Below, piece after piece: positions 23,738-39,124 of a stretch of DNA of 64,000 bases. The translations under genes were made by a program, and so were the position numbers. Numbering within the stretch: the stretch's first letter is position 1; each line of letters starts with the position of its first letter. The stretch covers positions 1,922,001 to 1,986,000 of the forward strand of contig CM082584.2 of assembly GCA_040954595.2 (NCBI GenBank). Reading direction: 5' to 3'. This DNA is from Balanoglossus misakiensis. Its lineage: Eukaryota > Hemichordata. Below the pieces are notes generated by a model. The model was not told the DNA's origin, did not search any database, and saw nothing but the letters and a program-made list of their open reading frames with translations.

Positions 23738-26700
23738 TTGCCCTGATGCAAAGAATCAGATTCAATGTCATCGTTGCATTAGCAATGTCAAATTAGAGTG
23801 CTTTTGGCCACGTATTAACCTATGGATTTACATTTAACATTAAATACCCATGTGAAAGTGCAGAGTTTGCATCACCATCTACTCTGATGCATAATTGAGC
23901 TTGCTTCGCCATTTGCCCTAATGCAAAGAATCCCATACAATGTCACCATTGCATATGCAATGTCAAAGTACAGTGCTTTCCGCCACATATTAACCCAGGG
24001 ATTTACAGACAACTTTAAATCCCCCTGTAGGCATTTTATACCCATGTCAAAGTGCAGAGCTTGCATCACTATCTACCCTGATGCATAATCAACCTTGCTT
24101 CGCCATTTACCCTGATGCAAAGAATCAGATTCAATGTCATCGTTGCATTAGCAATGTCAAAGTACAGTGCTTTTGGACACATATTAACCCACAGATTTTT
24201 CAACAACCTGAATTCCCCATATGCATTTAATACCCATGTCAAAGTGAAGTGTTTGCATCACTATCTACCCTGATGCATCATAAAGCTTGCTACGCCATTT
24301 GCCCTGATGCAGAGAATCAGATTCAATGTCATCGTTCCATTAGCAATGTCAAATTAGAGTGCTTTTGGCCACGTATTAACCTATGGATTTACATTTAACA
24401 TTTAATACCCATGTGAAAGTGCAGAGTTTGCATCACCATCTACTCTGATGCATCATTGAGCTTGCTTCGCCATTTGCCCTAATGCAAAGAATCCCATTCA
24501 ATGTCACCATTGCATATGCAATGTCAAAGTACAGTGCTTTCCGCCACGTATTAACCCAGGGATTTACAGACAACTTTAAATCCCCCTGTAGGCATTTTAT
24601 ACCCATGTCAAAGTGCAGAGCTTGCATCACTATCTACCCTGATGCATCATCAACCTTGCTTCGCCATTTACCCTGATGCAAAGAATCAGATTCAATGTCA
24701 TCATTGCATTTGCCCTGATGCAAAGAATCAGATTCAATGTCATCGTTGCATTAGCAATGTCAAATTAGAGTGCTTTTGGCCACGTATTAACCTATGGATT
24801 TACATTTAACATTAAATACCCATGTGAAAGTGCAGAGTTTGCATCACCATCTACTCTGATGCATAATTGAGCTTGCTTCGCCATTTGCCCTAATGCAAAG
24901 AATCCCATACAATGTCACCATTGCATATGCAATGTCAAAGTACAGTGCTTTCCGCCACATATTAACCCAGGGATTTACAGACAACTTTAAATCCCCCTGT
25001 AGGCATTTTATACCCATGTCAAAGTGCAGAGCTTGCATCACTATCTACCCTGATGCATAATCAACCTTGCTTCGCCATTTACCCTGATGCAAAGAATCAG
25101 ATTCAATGTCATCGTTGCATTAGCAATGTCAAAGTACAGTGCTTTTGGACACATATTAACCCACAGATTTTTCAACAACCTGAATTCCCCATATGCATTT
25201 AATACCCATGTCAAAGTGAAGTGTTTGCATCACTATCTACCCTGATGCATCATAAAGCTTGCTACGCCATTTGCCCTGATGCAGAGAATCAGATTCAATG
25301 TCATCGTTCCATTAGCAATGTCAAATTAGAGTGCTTTTGGCCACGTATTAACCTATGGATTTACATTTAACATTTAATACCCATGTGAAAGTGCAGAGTT
25401 TGCATCACCATCTACTCTGATGCATCATTGAGCTTGCTTCGCCATTTGCCCTAATGCAAAGAATCCCATTCAATGTCACCATTGCATATGCAATGTCAAA
25501 GTACAGTGCTTTCCGCCACGTATTAACCCAGGGATTTACAGACAACTTTAAATCCCCCTGTAGGCATTTTATACCCATGTCAAAGTGCAGAGCTTGCATC
25601 ACTATCTACCCTGATGCATCATCAACCTTGCTTCGCCATTTACCCTGATGCAAAGAATCAGATTCAATGTCATCATTGCATTTGCCCTGATGCAAAGAAT
25701 CAGATTCAATGTCATCGTTGCATTAGCAATGTCAAATTAGAGTGCTTTTGGCCACGTATTAACCTATGGATTTACATTTAACATTAAATACCCATGTGAA
25801 AGTGCAGAGTTTGCATCACCATCTACTCTGATGCATAATTGAGCTTGCTTCGCCATTTGCCCTAATGCAAAGAATCCCATACAATGTCACCATTGCATAT
25901 GCAATGTCAAAGTACAGTGCTTTCCGCCACATATTAACCCAGGGATTTACAGACAACTTTAAATCCCCCTGTAGGCATTTTATACCCATGTCAAAGTGCA
26001 GAGCTTGCATCACTATCTACCCTGATGCATAATCAACCTTGCTTCGCCATTTACCCTGATGCAAAGAATCAGATTCAATGTCATCGTTGCATTAGCAATG
26101 TCAAAGTACAGTGCTTTTGGACACATATTAACCCACAGATTTTTCAACAACCTGAATTCCCCATATGCATTTAATACCCATGTCAAAGTGAAGTGTTTGC
26201 ATCACTATCTACCCTGATGCATCATAAAGCTTGCTACGCCATTTGCCCTGATGCAGAGAATCAGATTCAATGTCATCGTTCCATTAGCAATGTCAAATTA
26301 GAGTGCTTTTGGCCACGTATTAACCTATGGATTTACATTTAACATTTAATACCCATGTGAAAGTGCAGAGTTTGCATCACCATCTACTCTGATGCATCAT
26401 TGAGCTTGCTTCGCCATTTGCCCTAATGCAAAGAATCCCATTCAATGTCACCATTGCATATGCAATGTCAAAGTACAGTGCTTTCCGCCACGTATTAACC
26501 CAGGGATTTACAGACAACTTTAAATCCCCCTGTAGGCATTTTATACCCATGTCAAAGTGCAGAGCTTGCATCACTATCTACCCTGATGCATAATCAACCT
26601 TGCTTCGCCATTTACCCTGATGCAAAGAATCAGATTCAATGTCATCGTTGCATTAGCAATGTCAAAGTACAGTGCTTTTGGACTCATATTAACCCACAGA

Positions 26701-29700
26701 TTTTTCAACAACCTGAATTCCCCATATGCATTTAATACCCATGTCAAAGTGAAGTGTTTGCATCACTATCTACCCTGATGCATCATAAAGCTTGCTACGC
26801 CATTTGCCCTGATGCAGAGAATCAGATTCAATGTCATCGTTCCATTAGCAATGTCAAATTAGAGTGCTTTTGGCCACGTATTAACCTATGGATTTACATT
26901 TAACATTTAATACCCATGTGAAAGTGCAGAGTTTGCATCACCATCTACTCTGATGCATCATTGAGCTTGCTTCGCCATTTGCCCTAATGCAAAGAATCCC
27001 ATTCAATGTCACCATTGCATATGCAATGTCAAAGTACAGTGCTTTCCGCCACGTATTAACCCAGGGATTTACAGACAACTTTAAATCCCCCTGTAGGCAT
27101 TTTATACCCATGTCAAAGTGCAGAGCTTGCATCACTATCTACCCTGATGCATCATCAACCTTGCTTCGCCATTTACCCTGATGCAAAGAATCAGATTCAA
27201 TGTCATCATTGCATTTGCCCTGATGCAAAGAATCAGATTCAATGTCATCGTTGCATTAGCAATGTCAAATTAGAGTGCTTTTGGCCACGTATTAACCTAT
27301 GGATTTACATTTAACATTAAATACCCATGTGAAAGTGCAGAGTTTGCATCACCATCTACTCTGATGCATAATTGAGCTTGCTTCGCCATTTGCCCTAATG
27401 CAAAGAATCCCATACAATGTCACCATTGCATATGCAATGTCAAAGTACAGTGCTTTCCGCCACATATTAACCCAGGGATTTACAGACAACTTTAAATCCC
27501 CCTGTAGGCATTTTATACCCATGTCAAAGTGCAGAGCTTGCATCACTATCTACCCTGATGCATAATCAACCTTGCTTCGCCATTTACCCTGATGCAAAGA
27601 ATCAGATTCAATGTCATCGTTGCATTAGCAATGTCAAAGTACAGTGCTTTTGGACACATATTAACCCACAGATTTTTCAACAACCTGAATTCCCCATATG
27701 CATTTAATACCCATGTCAAAGTGAAGTGTTTGCATCACTATCTACCCTGATGCATCATAAAGCTTGCTACGCCATTTGCCCTGATGCAGAGAATCAGATT
27801 CAATGTCATCGTTCCATTAGCAATGTCAAATTAGAGTGCTTTTGGCCACGTATTAACCTATGGATTTACATTTAACATTTAATACCCATGTGAAAGTGCA
27901 GAGTTTGCATCACCATCTACTCTGATGCATCATTGAGCTTGCTTCGCCATTTGCCCTAATGCAAAGAATCCCATTCAATGTCACCATTGCATATGCAATG
28001 TCAAAGTACAGTGCTTTCCGCCACGTATTAACCCAGGGATTTACAGACAACTTTAAATCCCCCTGTAGGCATTTTATACCCATGTCAAAGTGCAGAGCTT
28101 GCATCACTATCTACCCTGATGCATCATCAACCTTGCTTCGCCATTTACCCTGATGCAAAGAATCAGATTCAATGTCATCATTGCATTTGCCCTGATGCAA
28201 AGAATCAGATTCAATGTCATCGTTGCATTAGCAATGTCAAATTAGAGTGCTTTTGGCCACGTATTAACCTATGGATTTACATTTAACATTAAATACCCAT
28301 GTGAAAGTGCAGAGTTTGCATCACCATCTACTCTGATGCATAATTGAGCTTGCTTCGCCATTTGCCCTAATGCAAAGAATCCCATACAATGTCACCATTG
28401 CATATGCAATGTCAAAGTACAGTGCTTTCCGCCACATATTAACCCAGGGATTTACAGACAACTTTAAATCCCCCTGTAGGCATTTTATACCCATGTCAAA
28501 GTGCAGAGCTTGCATCACTATCTACCCTGATGCATAATCAACCTTGCTTCGCCATTTACCCTGATGCAAAGAATCAGATTCAATGTCATCGTTGCATTAG
28601 CAATGTCAAAGTACAGTGCTTTTGGACACATATTAACCCACAGATTTTTCAACAACCTGAATTCCCCATATGCATTTAATACCCATGTCAAAGTGAAGTG
28701 TTTGCATCACTATCTACCCTGATGCATCATAAAGCTTGCTACGCCATTTGCCCTGATGCAGAGAATCAGATTCAATGTCATCGTTCCATTAGCAATGTCA
28801 AATTAGAGTGCTTTTGGCCACGTATTAACCTATGGATTTACATTTAACATTTAATACCCATGTGAAAGTGCAGAGTTTGCATCACCATCTACTCTGATGC
28901 ATCATTGAGCTTGCTTCGCCATTTGCCCTAATGCAAAGAATCCCATTCAATGTCACCATTGCATATGCAATGTCAAAGTACAGTGCTTTCCGCCACGTAT
29001 TAACCCAGGGATTTACAGACAACTTTAAATCCCCCTGTAGGCATTTTATACCCATGTCAAAGTGCAGAGCTTGCATCACTATCTACCCTGATGCATCATC
29101 AACCTTGCTTCGCCATTTACCCTGATGCAAAGAATCAGATTCAATGTCATCATTGCATTTGCCCTGATGCAAAGAATCAGATTCAATGTCATCGTTGCAT
29201 TAGCAATGTCAAATTAGAGTGCTTTTGGCCACGTATTAACCTATGGATTTACATTTAACATTAAATACCCATGTGAAAGTGCAGAGTTTGCATCACCATC
29301 TACTCTGATGCATAATTGAGCTTGCTTCGCCATTTGCCCTAATGCAAAGAATCCCATACAATGTCACCATTGCATATGCAATGTCAAAGTACAGTGCTTT
29401 CCGCCACATATTAACCCAGGGATTTACAGACAACTTTAAATCCCCCTGTAGGCATTTTATACCCATGTCAAAGTGCAGAGCTTGCATCACTATCTACCCT
29501 GATGCATAATCAACCTTGCTTCGCCATTTACCCTGATGCAAAGAATCAGATTCAATGTCATCGTTGCATTAGCAATGTCAAAGTACAGTGCTTTTGGACA
29601 CATATTAACCCACAGATTTTTCAACAACCTGAATTCCCCATATGCATTTAATACCCATGTCAAAGTGAAGTGTTTGCATCACTATCTACCCTGATGCATC

Positions 29701-29705
29701 ATAAA
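23738..29705. repeat. 972-bp higher-order repeat with a 42-bp partial monomer
   Basis: Type C anchors that read GATGCATAATTGAG occur at 23,869, 24,841, 25,813, 27,346, 28,318 and 29,290. The spacings are 972, 972, 1,533, 972 and 972, where 1,533 is 972 plus a duplicated 561-bp trimer (175+194+192). Each 972-bp unit is 194+192+175+194+175 plus 42 bp. The 42 bp is a second partial block starting TGCCCTGATGCAAAGAATCA, visible after CATCATTGCATT at about 23,738, 24,710, 25,682, 27,215, 28,187 and 29,159. By eye the copies are almost identical; one visible difference is GGACTCATATT near 26,680 against GGACACATATT. Confidence 0.92.
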
Positions 29706-30234
29706 GCTTTCTACGCCATTTACCCTGATGCAAAGAATCATAATCAATGTCATCGTTGCATTAGCAATGTCAAAGTACAGTGCTTTTGGACACGTATTAA
29801 CCCACAGATTTTTCAACAACCTGAAATCCTCATATGCATTTAATACCCATGTCAAAGTGAAGTGTTTGCATTACTATCTACCCTGATGCATCATAAAGCT
29901 TGCTACGCCATATACCCTGATGCAAAGAATCAGATTCAATGTCATCGTTGCATTAGCAATGTCAAATTATAGTGCTTTTGGACACGTATTAACCCAGGGA
30001 TTTATCATCAACTTGAAATCCCCATATGCATTTAATACCAATGTCAAAGTGAAGTGATTGCATCACTATCTACTCTGATGCATCATAAACCTTGCTTCGC
30101 CATTTGCCATGATGCAAAGAATCAGATTCAATGTCATCGTTCCATTAGCAATGTCAAATTAGAGTGCTTTTGGCCACGTATTAACCTATGGATTTACATT
30201 TAACATTAAATACCCATGTGAAAGTGCAGAGTTT

Positions 30235-32128
30235 GCATCACCATCTACTCTGATGCATAATGGAGCTTGCTTCGCCATTTGCCCTAATGCAAAGAATCCC
30301 ATTCAATGTCACCATTGCATATGCAATGTCAAAGTACAGTGCTTTCCGCCACATATTAACCCAGGGATTTACAGACAACTTTAAATCCCCCTGTAGGCAT
30401 TTTATACCCATGTCAAAGTGCAGAGCTTGCATCACTATCTACCCTGATGCATAATCAACCTTGCTTCGCCATTTACCCTGATGCAAAGAATCAGATTCAA
30501 TGTCATCGTTGCATTAGCAATGTCAAAGTACAGTGCTTTTGGACACGTATTAACCCAGGGATTTACAGACAACTTTAAATCCCCCTGTAGGCATTTTATA
30601 CACATGTCAAAGTGAAGGGCTTGCATCACTATCTACCCTGATGCATAATCAACCTTGCTTCGCCATTTACCCTGATGCAAAGAATCAGATTCAATGTCAT
30701 CATTGCATTAGCAATGTCAAAGTACAGTGCTTTTCGACACGTATTAACCCACAGATTTTTCAACAACCTGAAATCCCCATATGCATTTAATACCCATGTC
30801 AAAGTGAAGTGTTTGCATCACTATCTACCCTGATGCATCATAAAGCTTGCTACGCCATTTACCCTGATGCAAAGAATCAGATTCAATGTCATCGTTGCAT
30901 TAGCAATGTCAAATTATAGTGCTTTTGGACACGTATTAACCCAGGGATTTATCATCAACTTGAAATCCCCATATGCATTTAATACCAATGTCAAAGTGAA
31001 GTGATTGCATCACTATCTACTCTGATGCATCATAAACCTTGCTTCGCCATTTGCCATGATGCAAAGAATCAGATTCAATGTCATCGTTCCATTAGCAATG
31101 TCAAATTAGAGTGCTTTTGGCCACGTATTAACCTATGGATTTACATTTAACATTAAATACCCATGTGAAAGTGCAGAGTTTGCATCACCATCTACTCTGA
31201 TGCATAATGGAGCTTGCTTCGCCATTTGCCCTAATGCAAAGAATCCCATTCAATGTCACCATTGCATATGCAATGTCAAAGTACAGTGCTTTCCGCCACA
31301 TATTAACCCAGGGATTTACAGACAACTTTAAATCCCCCTGTAGGCATTTTATACCCATGTCAAAGTGCAGAGCTTGCATCACTATCTACCCTGATGCATA
31401 ATCAACCTTGCTTCGCCATTTACCCTGATGCAAAGAATCAGATTCAATGTCATCGTTGCATTAGCAATGTCAAAGTACAGTGCTTTTGGACACGTATTAA
31501 CCCAGGGATTTACAGACAACTTTAAATCCCCCTGTAGGCATTTTATACACATGTCAAAGTGAAGGGCTTGCATCACTATCTACCCTGATGCATAATCAAC
31601 CTTGCTTCGCCATTTACCCTGATGCAAAGAATCAGATTCAATGTCATCATTGCATTAGCAATGTCAAAGTACAGTGCTTTTCGACACGTATTAACCCACA
31701 GATTTTTCAACAACCTGAAATCCCCATATGCATTTAATACCCATGTCAAAGTGAAGTGTTTGCATCACTATCTACCCTGATGCATCATAAAGCTTGCTAC
31801 GCCATTTACCCTGATGCAAAGAATCAGATTCAATGTCATCGTTACATTAGCAATGTCAAAGTACAGTGCTTTTGGACACGTATTAACCCAGGGATTTATC
31901 ATCAACTTGAAATCCCCATATGCATTTAATACCCATGTCAAAGTGAAGTGATTGCATCACTATCTACCCTGATGCATCATCAACCTTGCTTCGCCATTTG
32001 CCCAGATGCAAAGAATCAGATTCAATGTCATCGTTGCATTAGCAATGTCAAATTAGAGTGCTTTTGGCCACGTATTAACCTATGGATTTACATTTAACAT
32101 TAAATACCCATGTGAAAGTGCAGAGTTT
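30235..32128. repeat. 947-bp higher-order repeat, two copies
   Basis: Anchors at 30,235, 31,182 and 32,129 are 947 bp apart. Both copies share the private variant GATGCATAATGGAGC. The period equals 175+194+194+192+192. Confidence 0.88.
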
Positions 32129-34190
32129 GCATCACCATCTACTCTGATGCATCATTGAGCTTGCTTCGCCATTTGCCCTAATGCAAAGAATCCCATTCAA
32201 TGTCACCATTGCATATGCAATGTCAAAGTACAGTGCTTTCAGCCACGTATTAACCCAGGGATTTACAGACAACTTTAAATCCCCCTGTAGGCATTTTATA
32301 CCCATGTCAAAGTGAAGTGTTTGCATCACTATCTACCCTGATGCGTCATAAAGCTTGCTACGCCATTTACCCTGATGCAAAGAATCAGATTCAATGTCAT
32401 CGTTGCATTAGCAATGTCAAAGTACAGTGCTTTTGGACACGTATTAACCCACAGATTTTTCAACAACCTGAAATCCCCATATGCATTTAATACCCATGTC
32501 AAAGTGAAGTGTTTGCATCACTATCTACCCTGATGCATCATAAAGCTTGCTACGCCATATACCCTGATGCAAAGAATCAGATTCAATGTCATCGTTGCAT
32601 TAGCAATGTCAAAGTACAGTGCTTTTGGACACGTATTAACCCAGGGATTTATCATCAACTTGAAATCCCCATATGCATTTAATACCCATGTCAAAGTGAA
32701 GTGATTGCATCACTATCTACCCTGATGCATCATCAACCTTGCTTCGCCATTTGCCCAGATGCAAAGAATCAGATTCAATGTCATCGTTGCATTAGCAATG
32801 TCAAATTAGAGTGCTTTTGGCCACGTATTAACCTATGGATTTACATTTAACATTAAATACCCATGTGAAAGTGCAGAGTTTGCATCACCATCTACTCTGA
32901 TGCATCATTGAGCTTGCTTCGCCATTTGCCCTAATGCAAAGAATCCCATTCAATGTCACCATTGCATATGCAATGTCAAAGTACAGTGCTTTCAGCCACG
33001 TATTAACCCAGGGATTTACAGACAACTTTAAATCCCCCTGTAGGCATTTTATACCCATGTCAAAGTGAAGTGTTTGCATCACTATCTACCCTGATGCGTC
33101 ATAAAGCTTGCTACGCCATTTACCCTGATGCAAAGAATCAGATTCAATGTCATCGTTGCATTAGCAATGTCAAAGTACAGTGCTTTTGGACACGTATTAA
33201 CCCACAGATTTTTCAACAACCTGAAATCCCCATATGCATTTAATACCCATGTCAAAGTGAAGTGTTTGCATCACTATCTACCCTGATGCATCATAAAGCT
33301 TGCTACGCCATATACCCTGATGCAAAGAATCAGATTCAATGTCATCGTTGCATTAGCAATGTCAAAGTACAGTGCTTTTGGACACGTATTAACCCAGGGA
33401 TTTATCATCAACTTGAAATCCCCATATGCATTTAATACCCATGTCAAAGTGAAGTGATTGCATCACTATCTACCCTGATGCATCATCAACCTTGCTTCGC
33501 CATTTGCCCAAATGCAAAGAATCAGATTCAATGTCATCGTTGCATTAGCAATGTCAAATTAGAGTGCTTTTGGCCACGTATTAACCTATGGATTTACATT
33601 TAACATTAAATACCCATGTGAAAGTGCAGAGTTTGCATCACCATCTACTCTGATGCATCATTGAGCTTGCTTCGCCATTTGCCCTAATGCAAAGAATCCC
33701 ATTCAATGTCACCATTGCATATGCAATGTCAAAGTACAGTGCTTTCAGCCACGTATTAACCCAGGGATTTACAGACAACTTTAAATCCCCCTGTAGGCAT
33801 TTTATACCCATGTCAAAGTGAAGTGTTTGCATCACTATCTACCCTGATGCGTCATAAAGCTTGCTACGCCATTTACCCTGATGCAAAGAATCAGATTCAA
33901 TGTCATCGTTGCATTAGCAATGTCAAAGTACAGTGCTTTTGGACACGTATTAACCCACAGATTTTTCAACAACCTGAAATCCCCATATGCATTTAATACC
34001 CATGTCAAAGTGAAGTGTTTGCATCACTATCTACCCTGATGCATCATAAAGCTTGCTACGCCATATACCCTGATGCAAAGAATCAGATTCAATGTCATCG
34101 TTGCATTAGCAATGTCAAAGTACAGTGCTTTTGGACACGTATTAACCCAGGGATTTATCATCAACTTGAAATCCCCATATGCATTTAATA
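32129..34190. repeat. 753-bp higher-order repeat, about three copies
   Basis: Anchors at 32,129, 32,882 and 33,635 are 753 bp apart (175+194+2x192). The copies are near identical, with one visible change being GCCCAAATGCAAAG near 33,510 against GCCCAGATGCAAAG. The next anchor at 34,772 is 1,137 bp on, so the repeat switches to a six-monomer form. Confidence 0.88.
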
Positions 34191-37100
34191 CCAATGTCAA
34201 AGTGAAGTGATTGCATCACTATCTACCCTGATGCATCATCAACCTTGCTTCGCCATTTGCCCTGATGCAGAGAATCAGATTCAATGTCATCGTTGCATTA
34301 GCAATGTCAAAGTACAGTGCTTTTGGACACGTATTAACCCAGGGATTTATCATCAACTTGAAATCCCCATATGCATTTAATACCCATGTCAAAGTGAAGT
34401 GTTTGCATCACTATCTACCCTGATGCAATATAAAGCTTGCTACGCCATTTACCCTGATGCAAAGAAACAGATTCAATGTCATCGTTACATTAGCAATGTC
34501 AAAGTACAGTGCTTTTGGACACGTATTAACCCAGGGATTTATCATCAACTTGAAATCCCCATATGCATTTAATACCCATGTCAAAGTGAAGTGATTGCAT
34601 CACTATCTACCCTGATGCATCATCAACCTTGCTTCGCCATTTGCCCAGATGCAAAGAATCAGATTCAATGTCATCGTTGCATTAGCAATGTCAAATTAGA
34701 GTGCTTTTGGCCACGTATTAACCTATGGATTTACATTTAACATTAAATACCCATGTGAAAGTGCAGAGTTTGCATCACCATCTACTCTGATGCATCATTG
34801 AGCTTGCTTCGCCATTTGCCCTAATGCAAAGAATCCCATTCAATGTCACCATTGCATATGCAATGTCAAAGTACAGTGCTTTCAGCCACGTATTAACCCA
34901 GGGATTTACAGACAACTTTAAATCCCCCTGTAGGCATTTTATACCCATGTCAAAGTGAAGTGTTTGCATCACTATCTACCCTGATGCGTCATAAAGCTTG
35001 CTACGCCATTTACCCTGATGCAAAGAATCAGATTCAATGTCATCGTTGCATTAGCAATGTCAAAGTACAGTGCTTTTGGACACGTATTAACCCACAGATT
35101 TTTCAACAACCTGAAATCCCCATATGCATTTAATACCCATGTCAAAGTGAAGTGTTTGCATCACTATCTACCCTGATGCATCATAAAGCTTGCTACGCCA
35201 TATACCCTGATGCAAAGAATCAGATTCAATGTCATCGTTGCATTAGCAATGTCAAAGTACAGTGCTTTTGGACACGTATTAACCCAGGGATTTATCATCA
35301 ACTTGAAATCCCCATATGCATTTAATACCAATGTCAAAGTGAAGTGATTGCATCACTATCTACCCTGATGCATCATCAACCTTGCTTCGCCATTTGCCCT
35401 GATGCAGAGAATCAGATTCAATGTCATCGTTGCATTAGCAATGTCAAAGTACAGTGCTTTTGGACACGTATTAACCCAGGGATTTATCATCAACTTGAAA
35501 TCCCCATATGCATTTAATACCCATGTCAAAGTGAAGTGTTTGCATCACTATCTACCCTGATGCAATATAAAGCTTGCTACGCCATTTACCCTGATGCAAA
35601 GAAACAGATTCAATGTCATCGTTACATTAGCAATGTCAAAGTACAGTGCTTTTGGACACGTATTAACCCAGGGATTTATCATCAACTTGAAATCCCCATA
35701 TGCATTTAATACCCATGTGAAAGTTAAGTGATTGCATCACTATCTACCCTGATGCATCATCAACCTTGCTTCGCCATTTGCCCTGATGCAAAGAATCAGA
35801 TTCAATGTCATCGTTCCATTAGCAATGTCAAATTAGAGTGCTTTTGGCCACGTATTAACCTATGGATTTACATTTAACATTAAATACCCATGTGAAAGTG
35901 CAGAGTTTGCATCACCATCTACTCTGGTGCATCATTGAGCTTGCTTCGCCATTTGCCCTAATGCAAAGAATCCCATTCAATGCCACCATTGCATATGCAA
36001 TGTCAAAGTACAGTGCTTTCCGCCACGTATTAACCCAGGGATTTACAGACAACTTTAAATCCCCCTGTAGGCATTTTATGGCCATGTCAAAGTGCAGAGC
36101 TTGCATCACTATCTACCCTGATGCTTCATCAACCTTGCTTCGCCATTTACCCTGATGCAAAGAATCAGATTCAATGTCATCGCTGCATTAGCAATGTCAA
36201 AGTACAGTGTTTTTGGACACGTAATAACCCAGGGATTTACAGACAACATTAAATCCCCCTGTAGGCATTTTATACCCATGTCAAAGTGAAGTGTTTGCAT
36301 CACTATCTACCCTGATGCATCATAAAGCTTGCTACGCCATTTACCCTGATGCAAAGAATCAGATTCAATGTCATCGTTGCATTAGCAATGTCAAAGTACA
36401 GTGCTTTTGGACACGTATTAACCCAGGGATTTATCATCAACTTGAAATCCCCATATGCATTTAATACCCATGTCAAAGTGAAGTGATTGCATCACTATCT
36501 ACCCTGATGCATCATCAACCTTGCTTCGCCATTTACCCTGATGCAAAGAATCAGACTCAATGTCATCGTTGCATTAGCAATGTCAAAGTACAGTGCTTTT
36601 GGACACGTATTAACCCAGGGATTTATCATCAACTTGAAATCCCCATATGCATTTAATACCCATGTCAAAGTGAAGTGTTTGCATCACTATCTACCCTGAT
36701 GCAATATAAAGCTTGCTACGCAATTTACCCTGATGCAAAGAAACAGATTCAATGTCATCGTTACATTAGCAATGTCAAAGTACAGTGCTTTTGGACACGT
36801 ATTAACCCAGGGATTTATCATCAACTTGAAATCCCCATATGCATTTAATACCCATGTCAAAGTTAAGTGATTGCATCACTATCTACCCTGATGCATCATA
36901 AAGCTTGCTACGCCATTTACCCTGATGCAAAGAATCAGATTCAATGTTATCGTTGCATTAGCAATGTCAAAGTACAGTGCTTTTGGACACGTATTAACCC
37001 ACAGATTTTTCAACAACCTGAAATCCCCATATGCATTTAATACCCATGTCAAAGTTAAGTGTTTGCATCACTATCTACCCTGATGCATCATAAAGCTTGC

Positions 37101-39124
37101 TACGCCATTAACCCTGATGCAAAGAATCAGATTCAATGTCATCGTTGCATTAGCAATGTCAAAGTACAGTGCTTTTGGACACGTATTAACCCAGGGATTT
37201 ATCATCAACTTGAAATCCCCATATGCATTTAATACCCATGTCAAAGTGAAGTGATTGCATCACTATCTACCCTGATGCATCATCAACCTTGCTTCGCCAT
37301 TTACCCTGATGCAAAGAATCAGACTCAATGTCATCGTTGCATTAGCAATGTCAAAGTACAGTGCTTTTGGACACGTATTAACCCAGGGATTTATCATCAA
37401 CTTGAAATCCCCATATGCATTTAATACCCATGTCAAAGTGAAGTGTTTGCATCACTATCTACCCTGATGCAATATAAAGCTTGCTACGCCATTTACCCTG
37501 ATGCAAAGAAACAGATTCAATGTCATCGTTACATTAGCAATGTCAAAGTACAGTGCTTTTGGACACGTATTAACCCAGGGATTTATCATCAACTTGAAAT
37601 CCCCATATGCATTTAATACCCATGTCAAAGTTAAGTGATTGCATCACTATCTACACTGATGCATCATCAACCTTGCTTCGCCATTTGCCCTGATGCAAAG
37701 AATCAGATTCAAAGTCATCGTTGCATTAGCAATGTCAAATTAGAGTGCTTTTGGCCACGTATTAACCTTTGGATTTACAGTTAACATTCAATACCCATGT
37801 TAAAGTGCAGAGTTTGCATCACCATCTACTCTGATGCATCATTGAGCTTGCTTCGCCATTTGCCCTAATGCAAAGAATCCCATTCAATGTCACCATTGCA
37901 TATGCAATGTCAACGTACAGTGCTTTCCGCCACGTATTAACCCAGGGATTTACAGACAACTTTAAATCCCCCTGTAGGCATTTTATACCCATGTCAAAGT
38001 GCAGAGCTTGCATCACTATCTACCCTGATGCATCATCAACCTTGCTTCGCCATTTGCCCTGATGCAAAGAATCAGATTCAATGTCATCGTTGCATTAGCA
38101 ATGTCAAATTAGAGTGCTTTTGGCCACGTATTAACCTATGGATTTACATTTAACATTAAATACCCATGTGAAAGTGCAGAGTTTGCATCACCATCTACTC
38201 TGATGCATCATTGAGCTTGCTTCGCCATTTGCCCTAATGCAAAGAATCCCATTCAATGTCACCATTGCATATGCAATGTCAAAGTACAGTGCTTTCCGCC
38301 ACGTATTAACCCAGGGATTTACAGACAACTTTAAATCCCCTTGTAGGCATTTTATACCCATGTCAAAGTGCAGAGCTTGCATCACTATCTACCCTGATGC
38401 ATCATCAACCTTGCTTCGCCATTTACCCTGATGCAAAGAATCAGATTCAATGTCATCGTTGCATTAGCAATGTCAAAGTACAGTGCTTTTGGACACGTAT
38501 TAAGCCAGGGATTTACAGACAACTTTAAATCCCCCTGTAGGCATTTTATACCCATGTCAAAGTGCAGAGCTTGCATCACTATCTACCCTGATGCATCATC
38601 AACCTTGCTTCGCCATTTACCCTGATGCAAAGAATCTGATTCAATGTCATCGTTGCATTAGCAATGTCAAAGTACAGTGCTTTTGGACACGTATTAACCC
38701 AGGGATTTATCATCAACTTGAAATCCCCATATGCATTTAATACCCATGTCAAAGTGAAGTGATTGCATCACTATCTACCCTGATGCATCATCAACCTTGC
38801 TTCGCCATTTGCCCTGATGCAAAGAATCAGATTCAATGTCATCGTTTCATTAACAATGTCAAAATAGAGTGCCTTTGGCCACGTATTAACCTATGGATTT
38901 ACATTTAACATTAAATACCCATGTGAAAGTGCAGAGCTTGCATCACCGTCTACTCTGATGCATCATTGAGCTTGCTTCGCCATTTGCCCTAATGCAAAGA
39001 ATCCCATTCAATGTCATCGTTGCATTAGCAATGTCAAAGTACAGTGCTTTCCGCCACGTATTAACCCAGGGATTTACTGACAACTTTAAATCCCCCTATA
39101 CACATTTTATACCCATGTCAAAGT

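Noticed and set aside
312-38625. Family of about 65-residue proteins encoded by the satellite
   Set aside because: The frames follow directly from monomer sequence, overlap each other on both strands, and the monomer lengths (175, 194) are not multiples of three. There is no start context or independent support.
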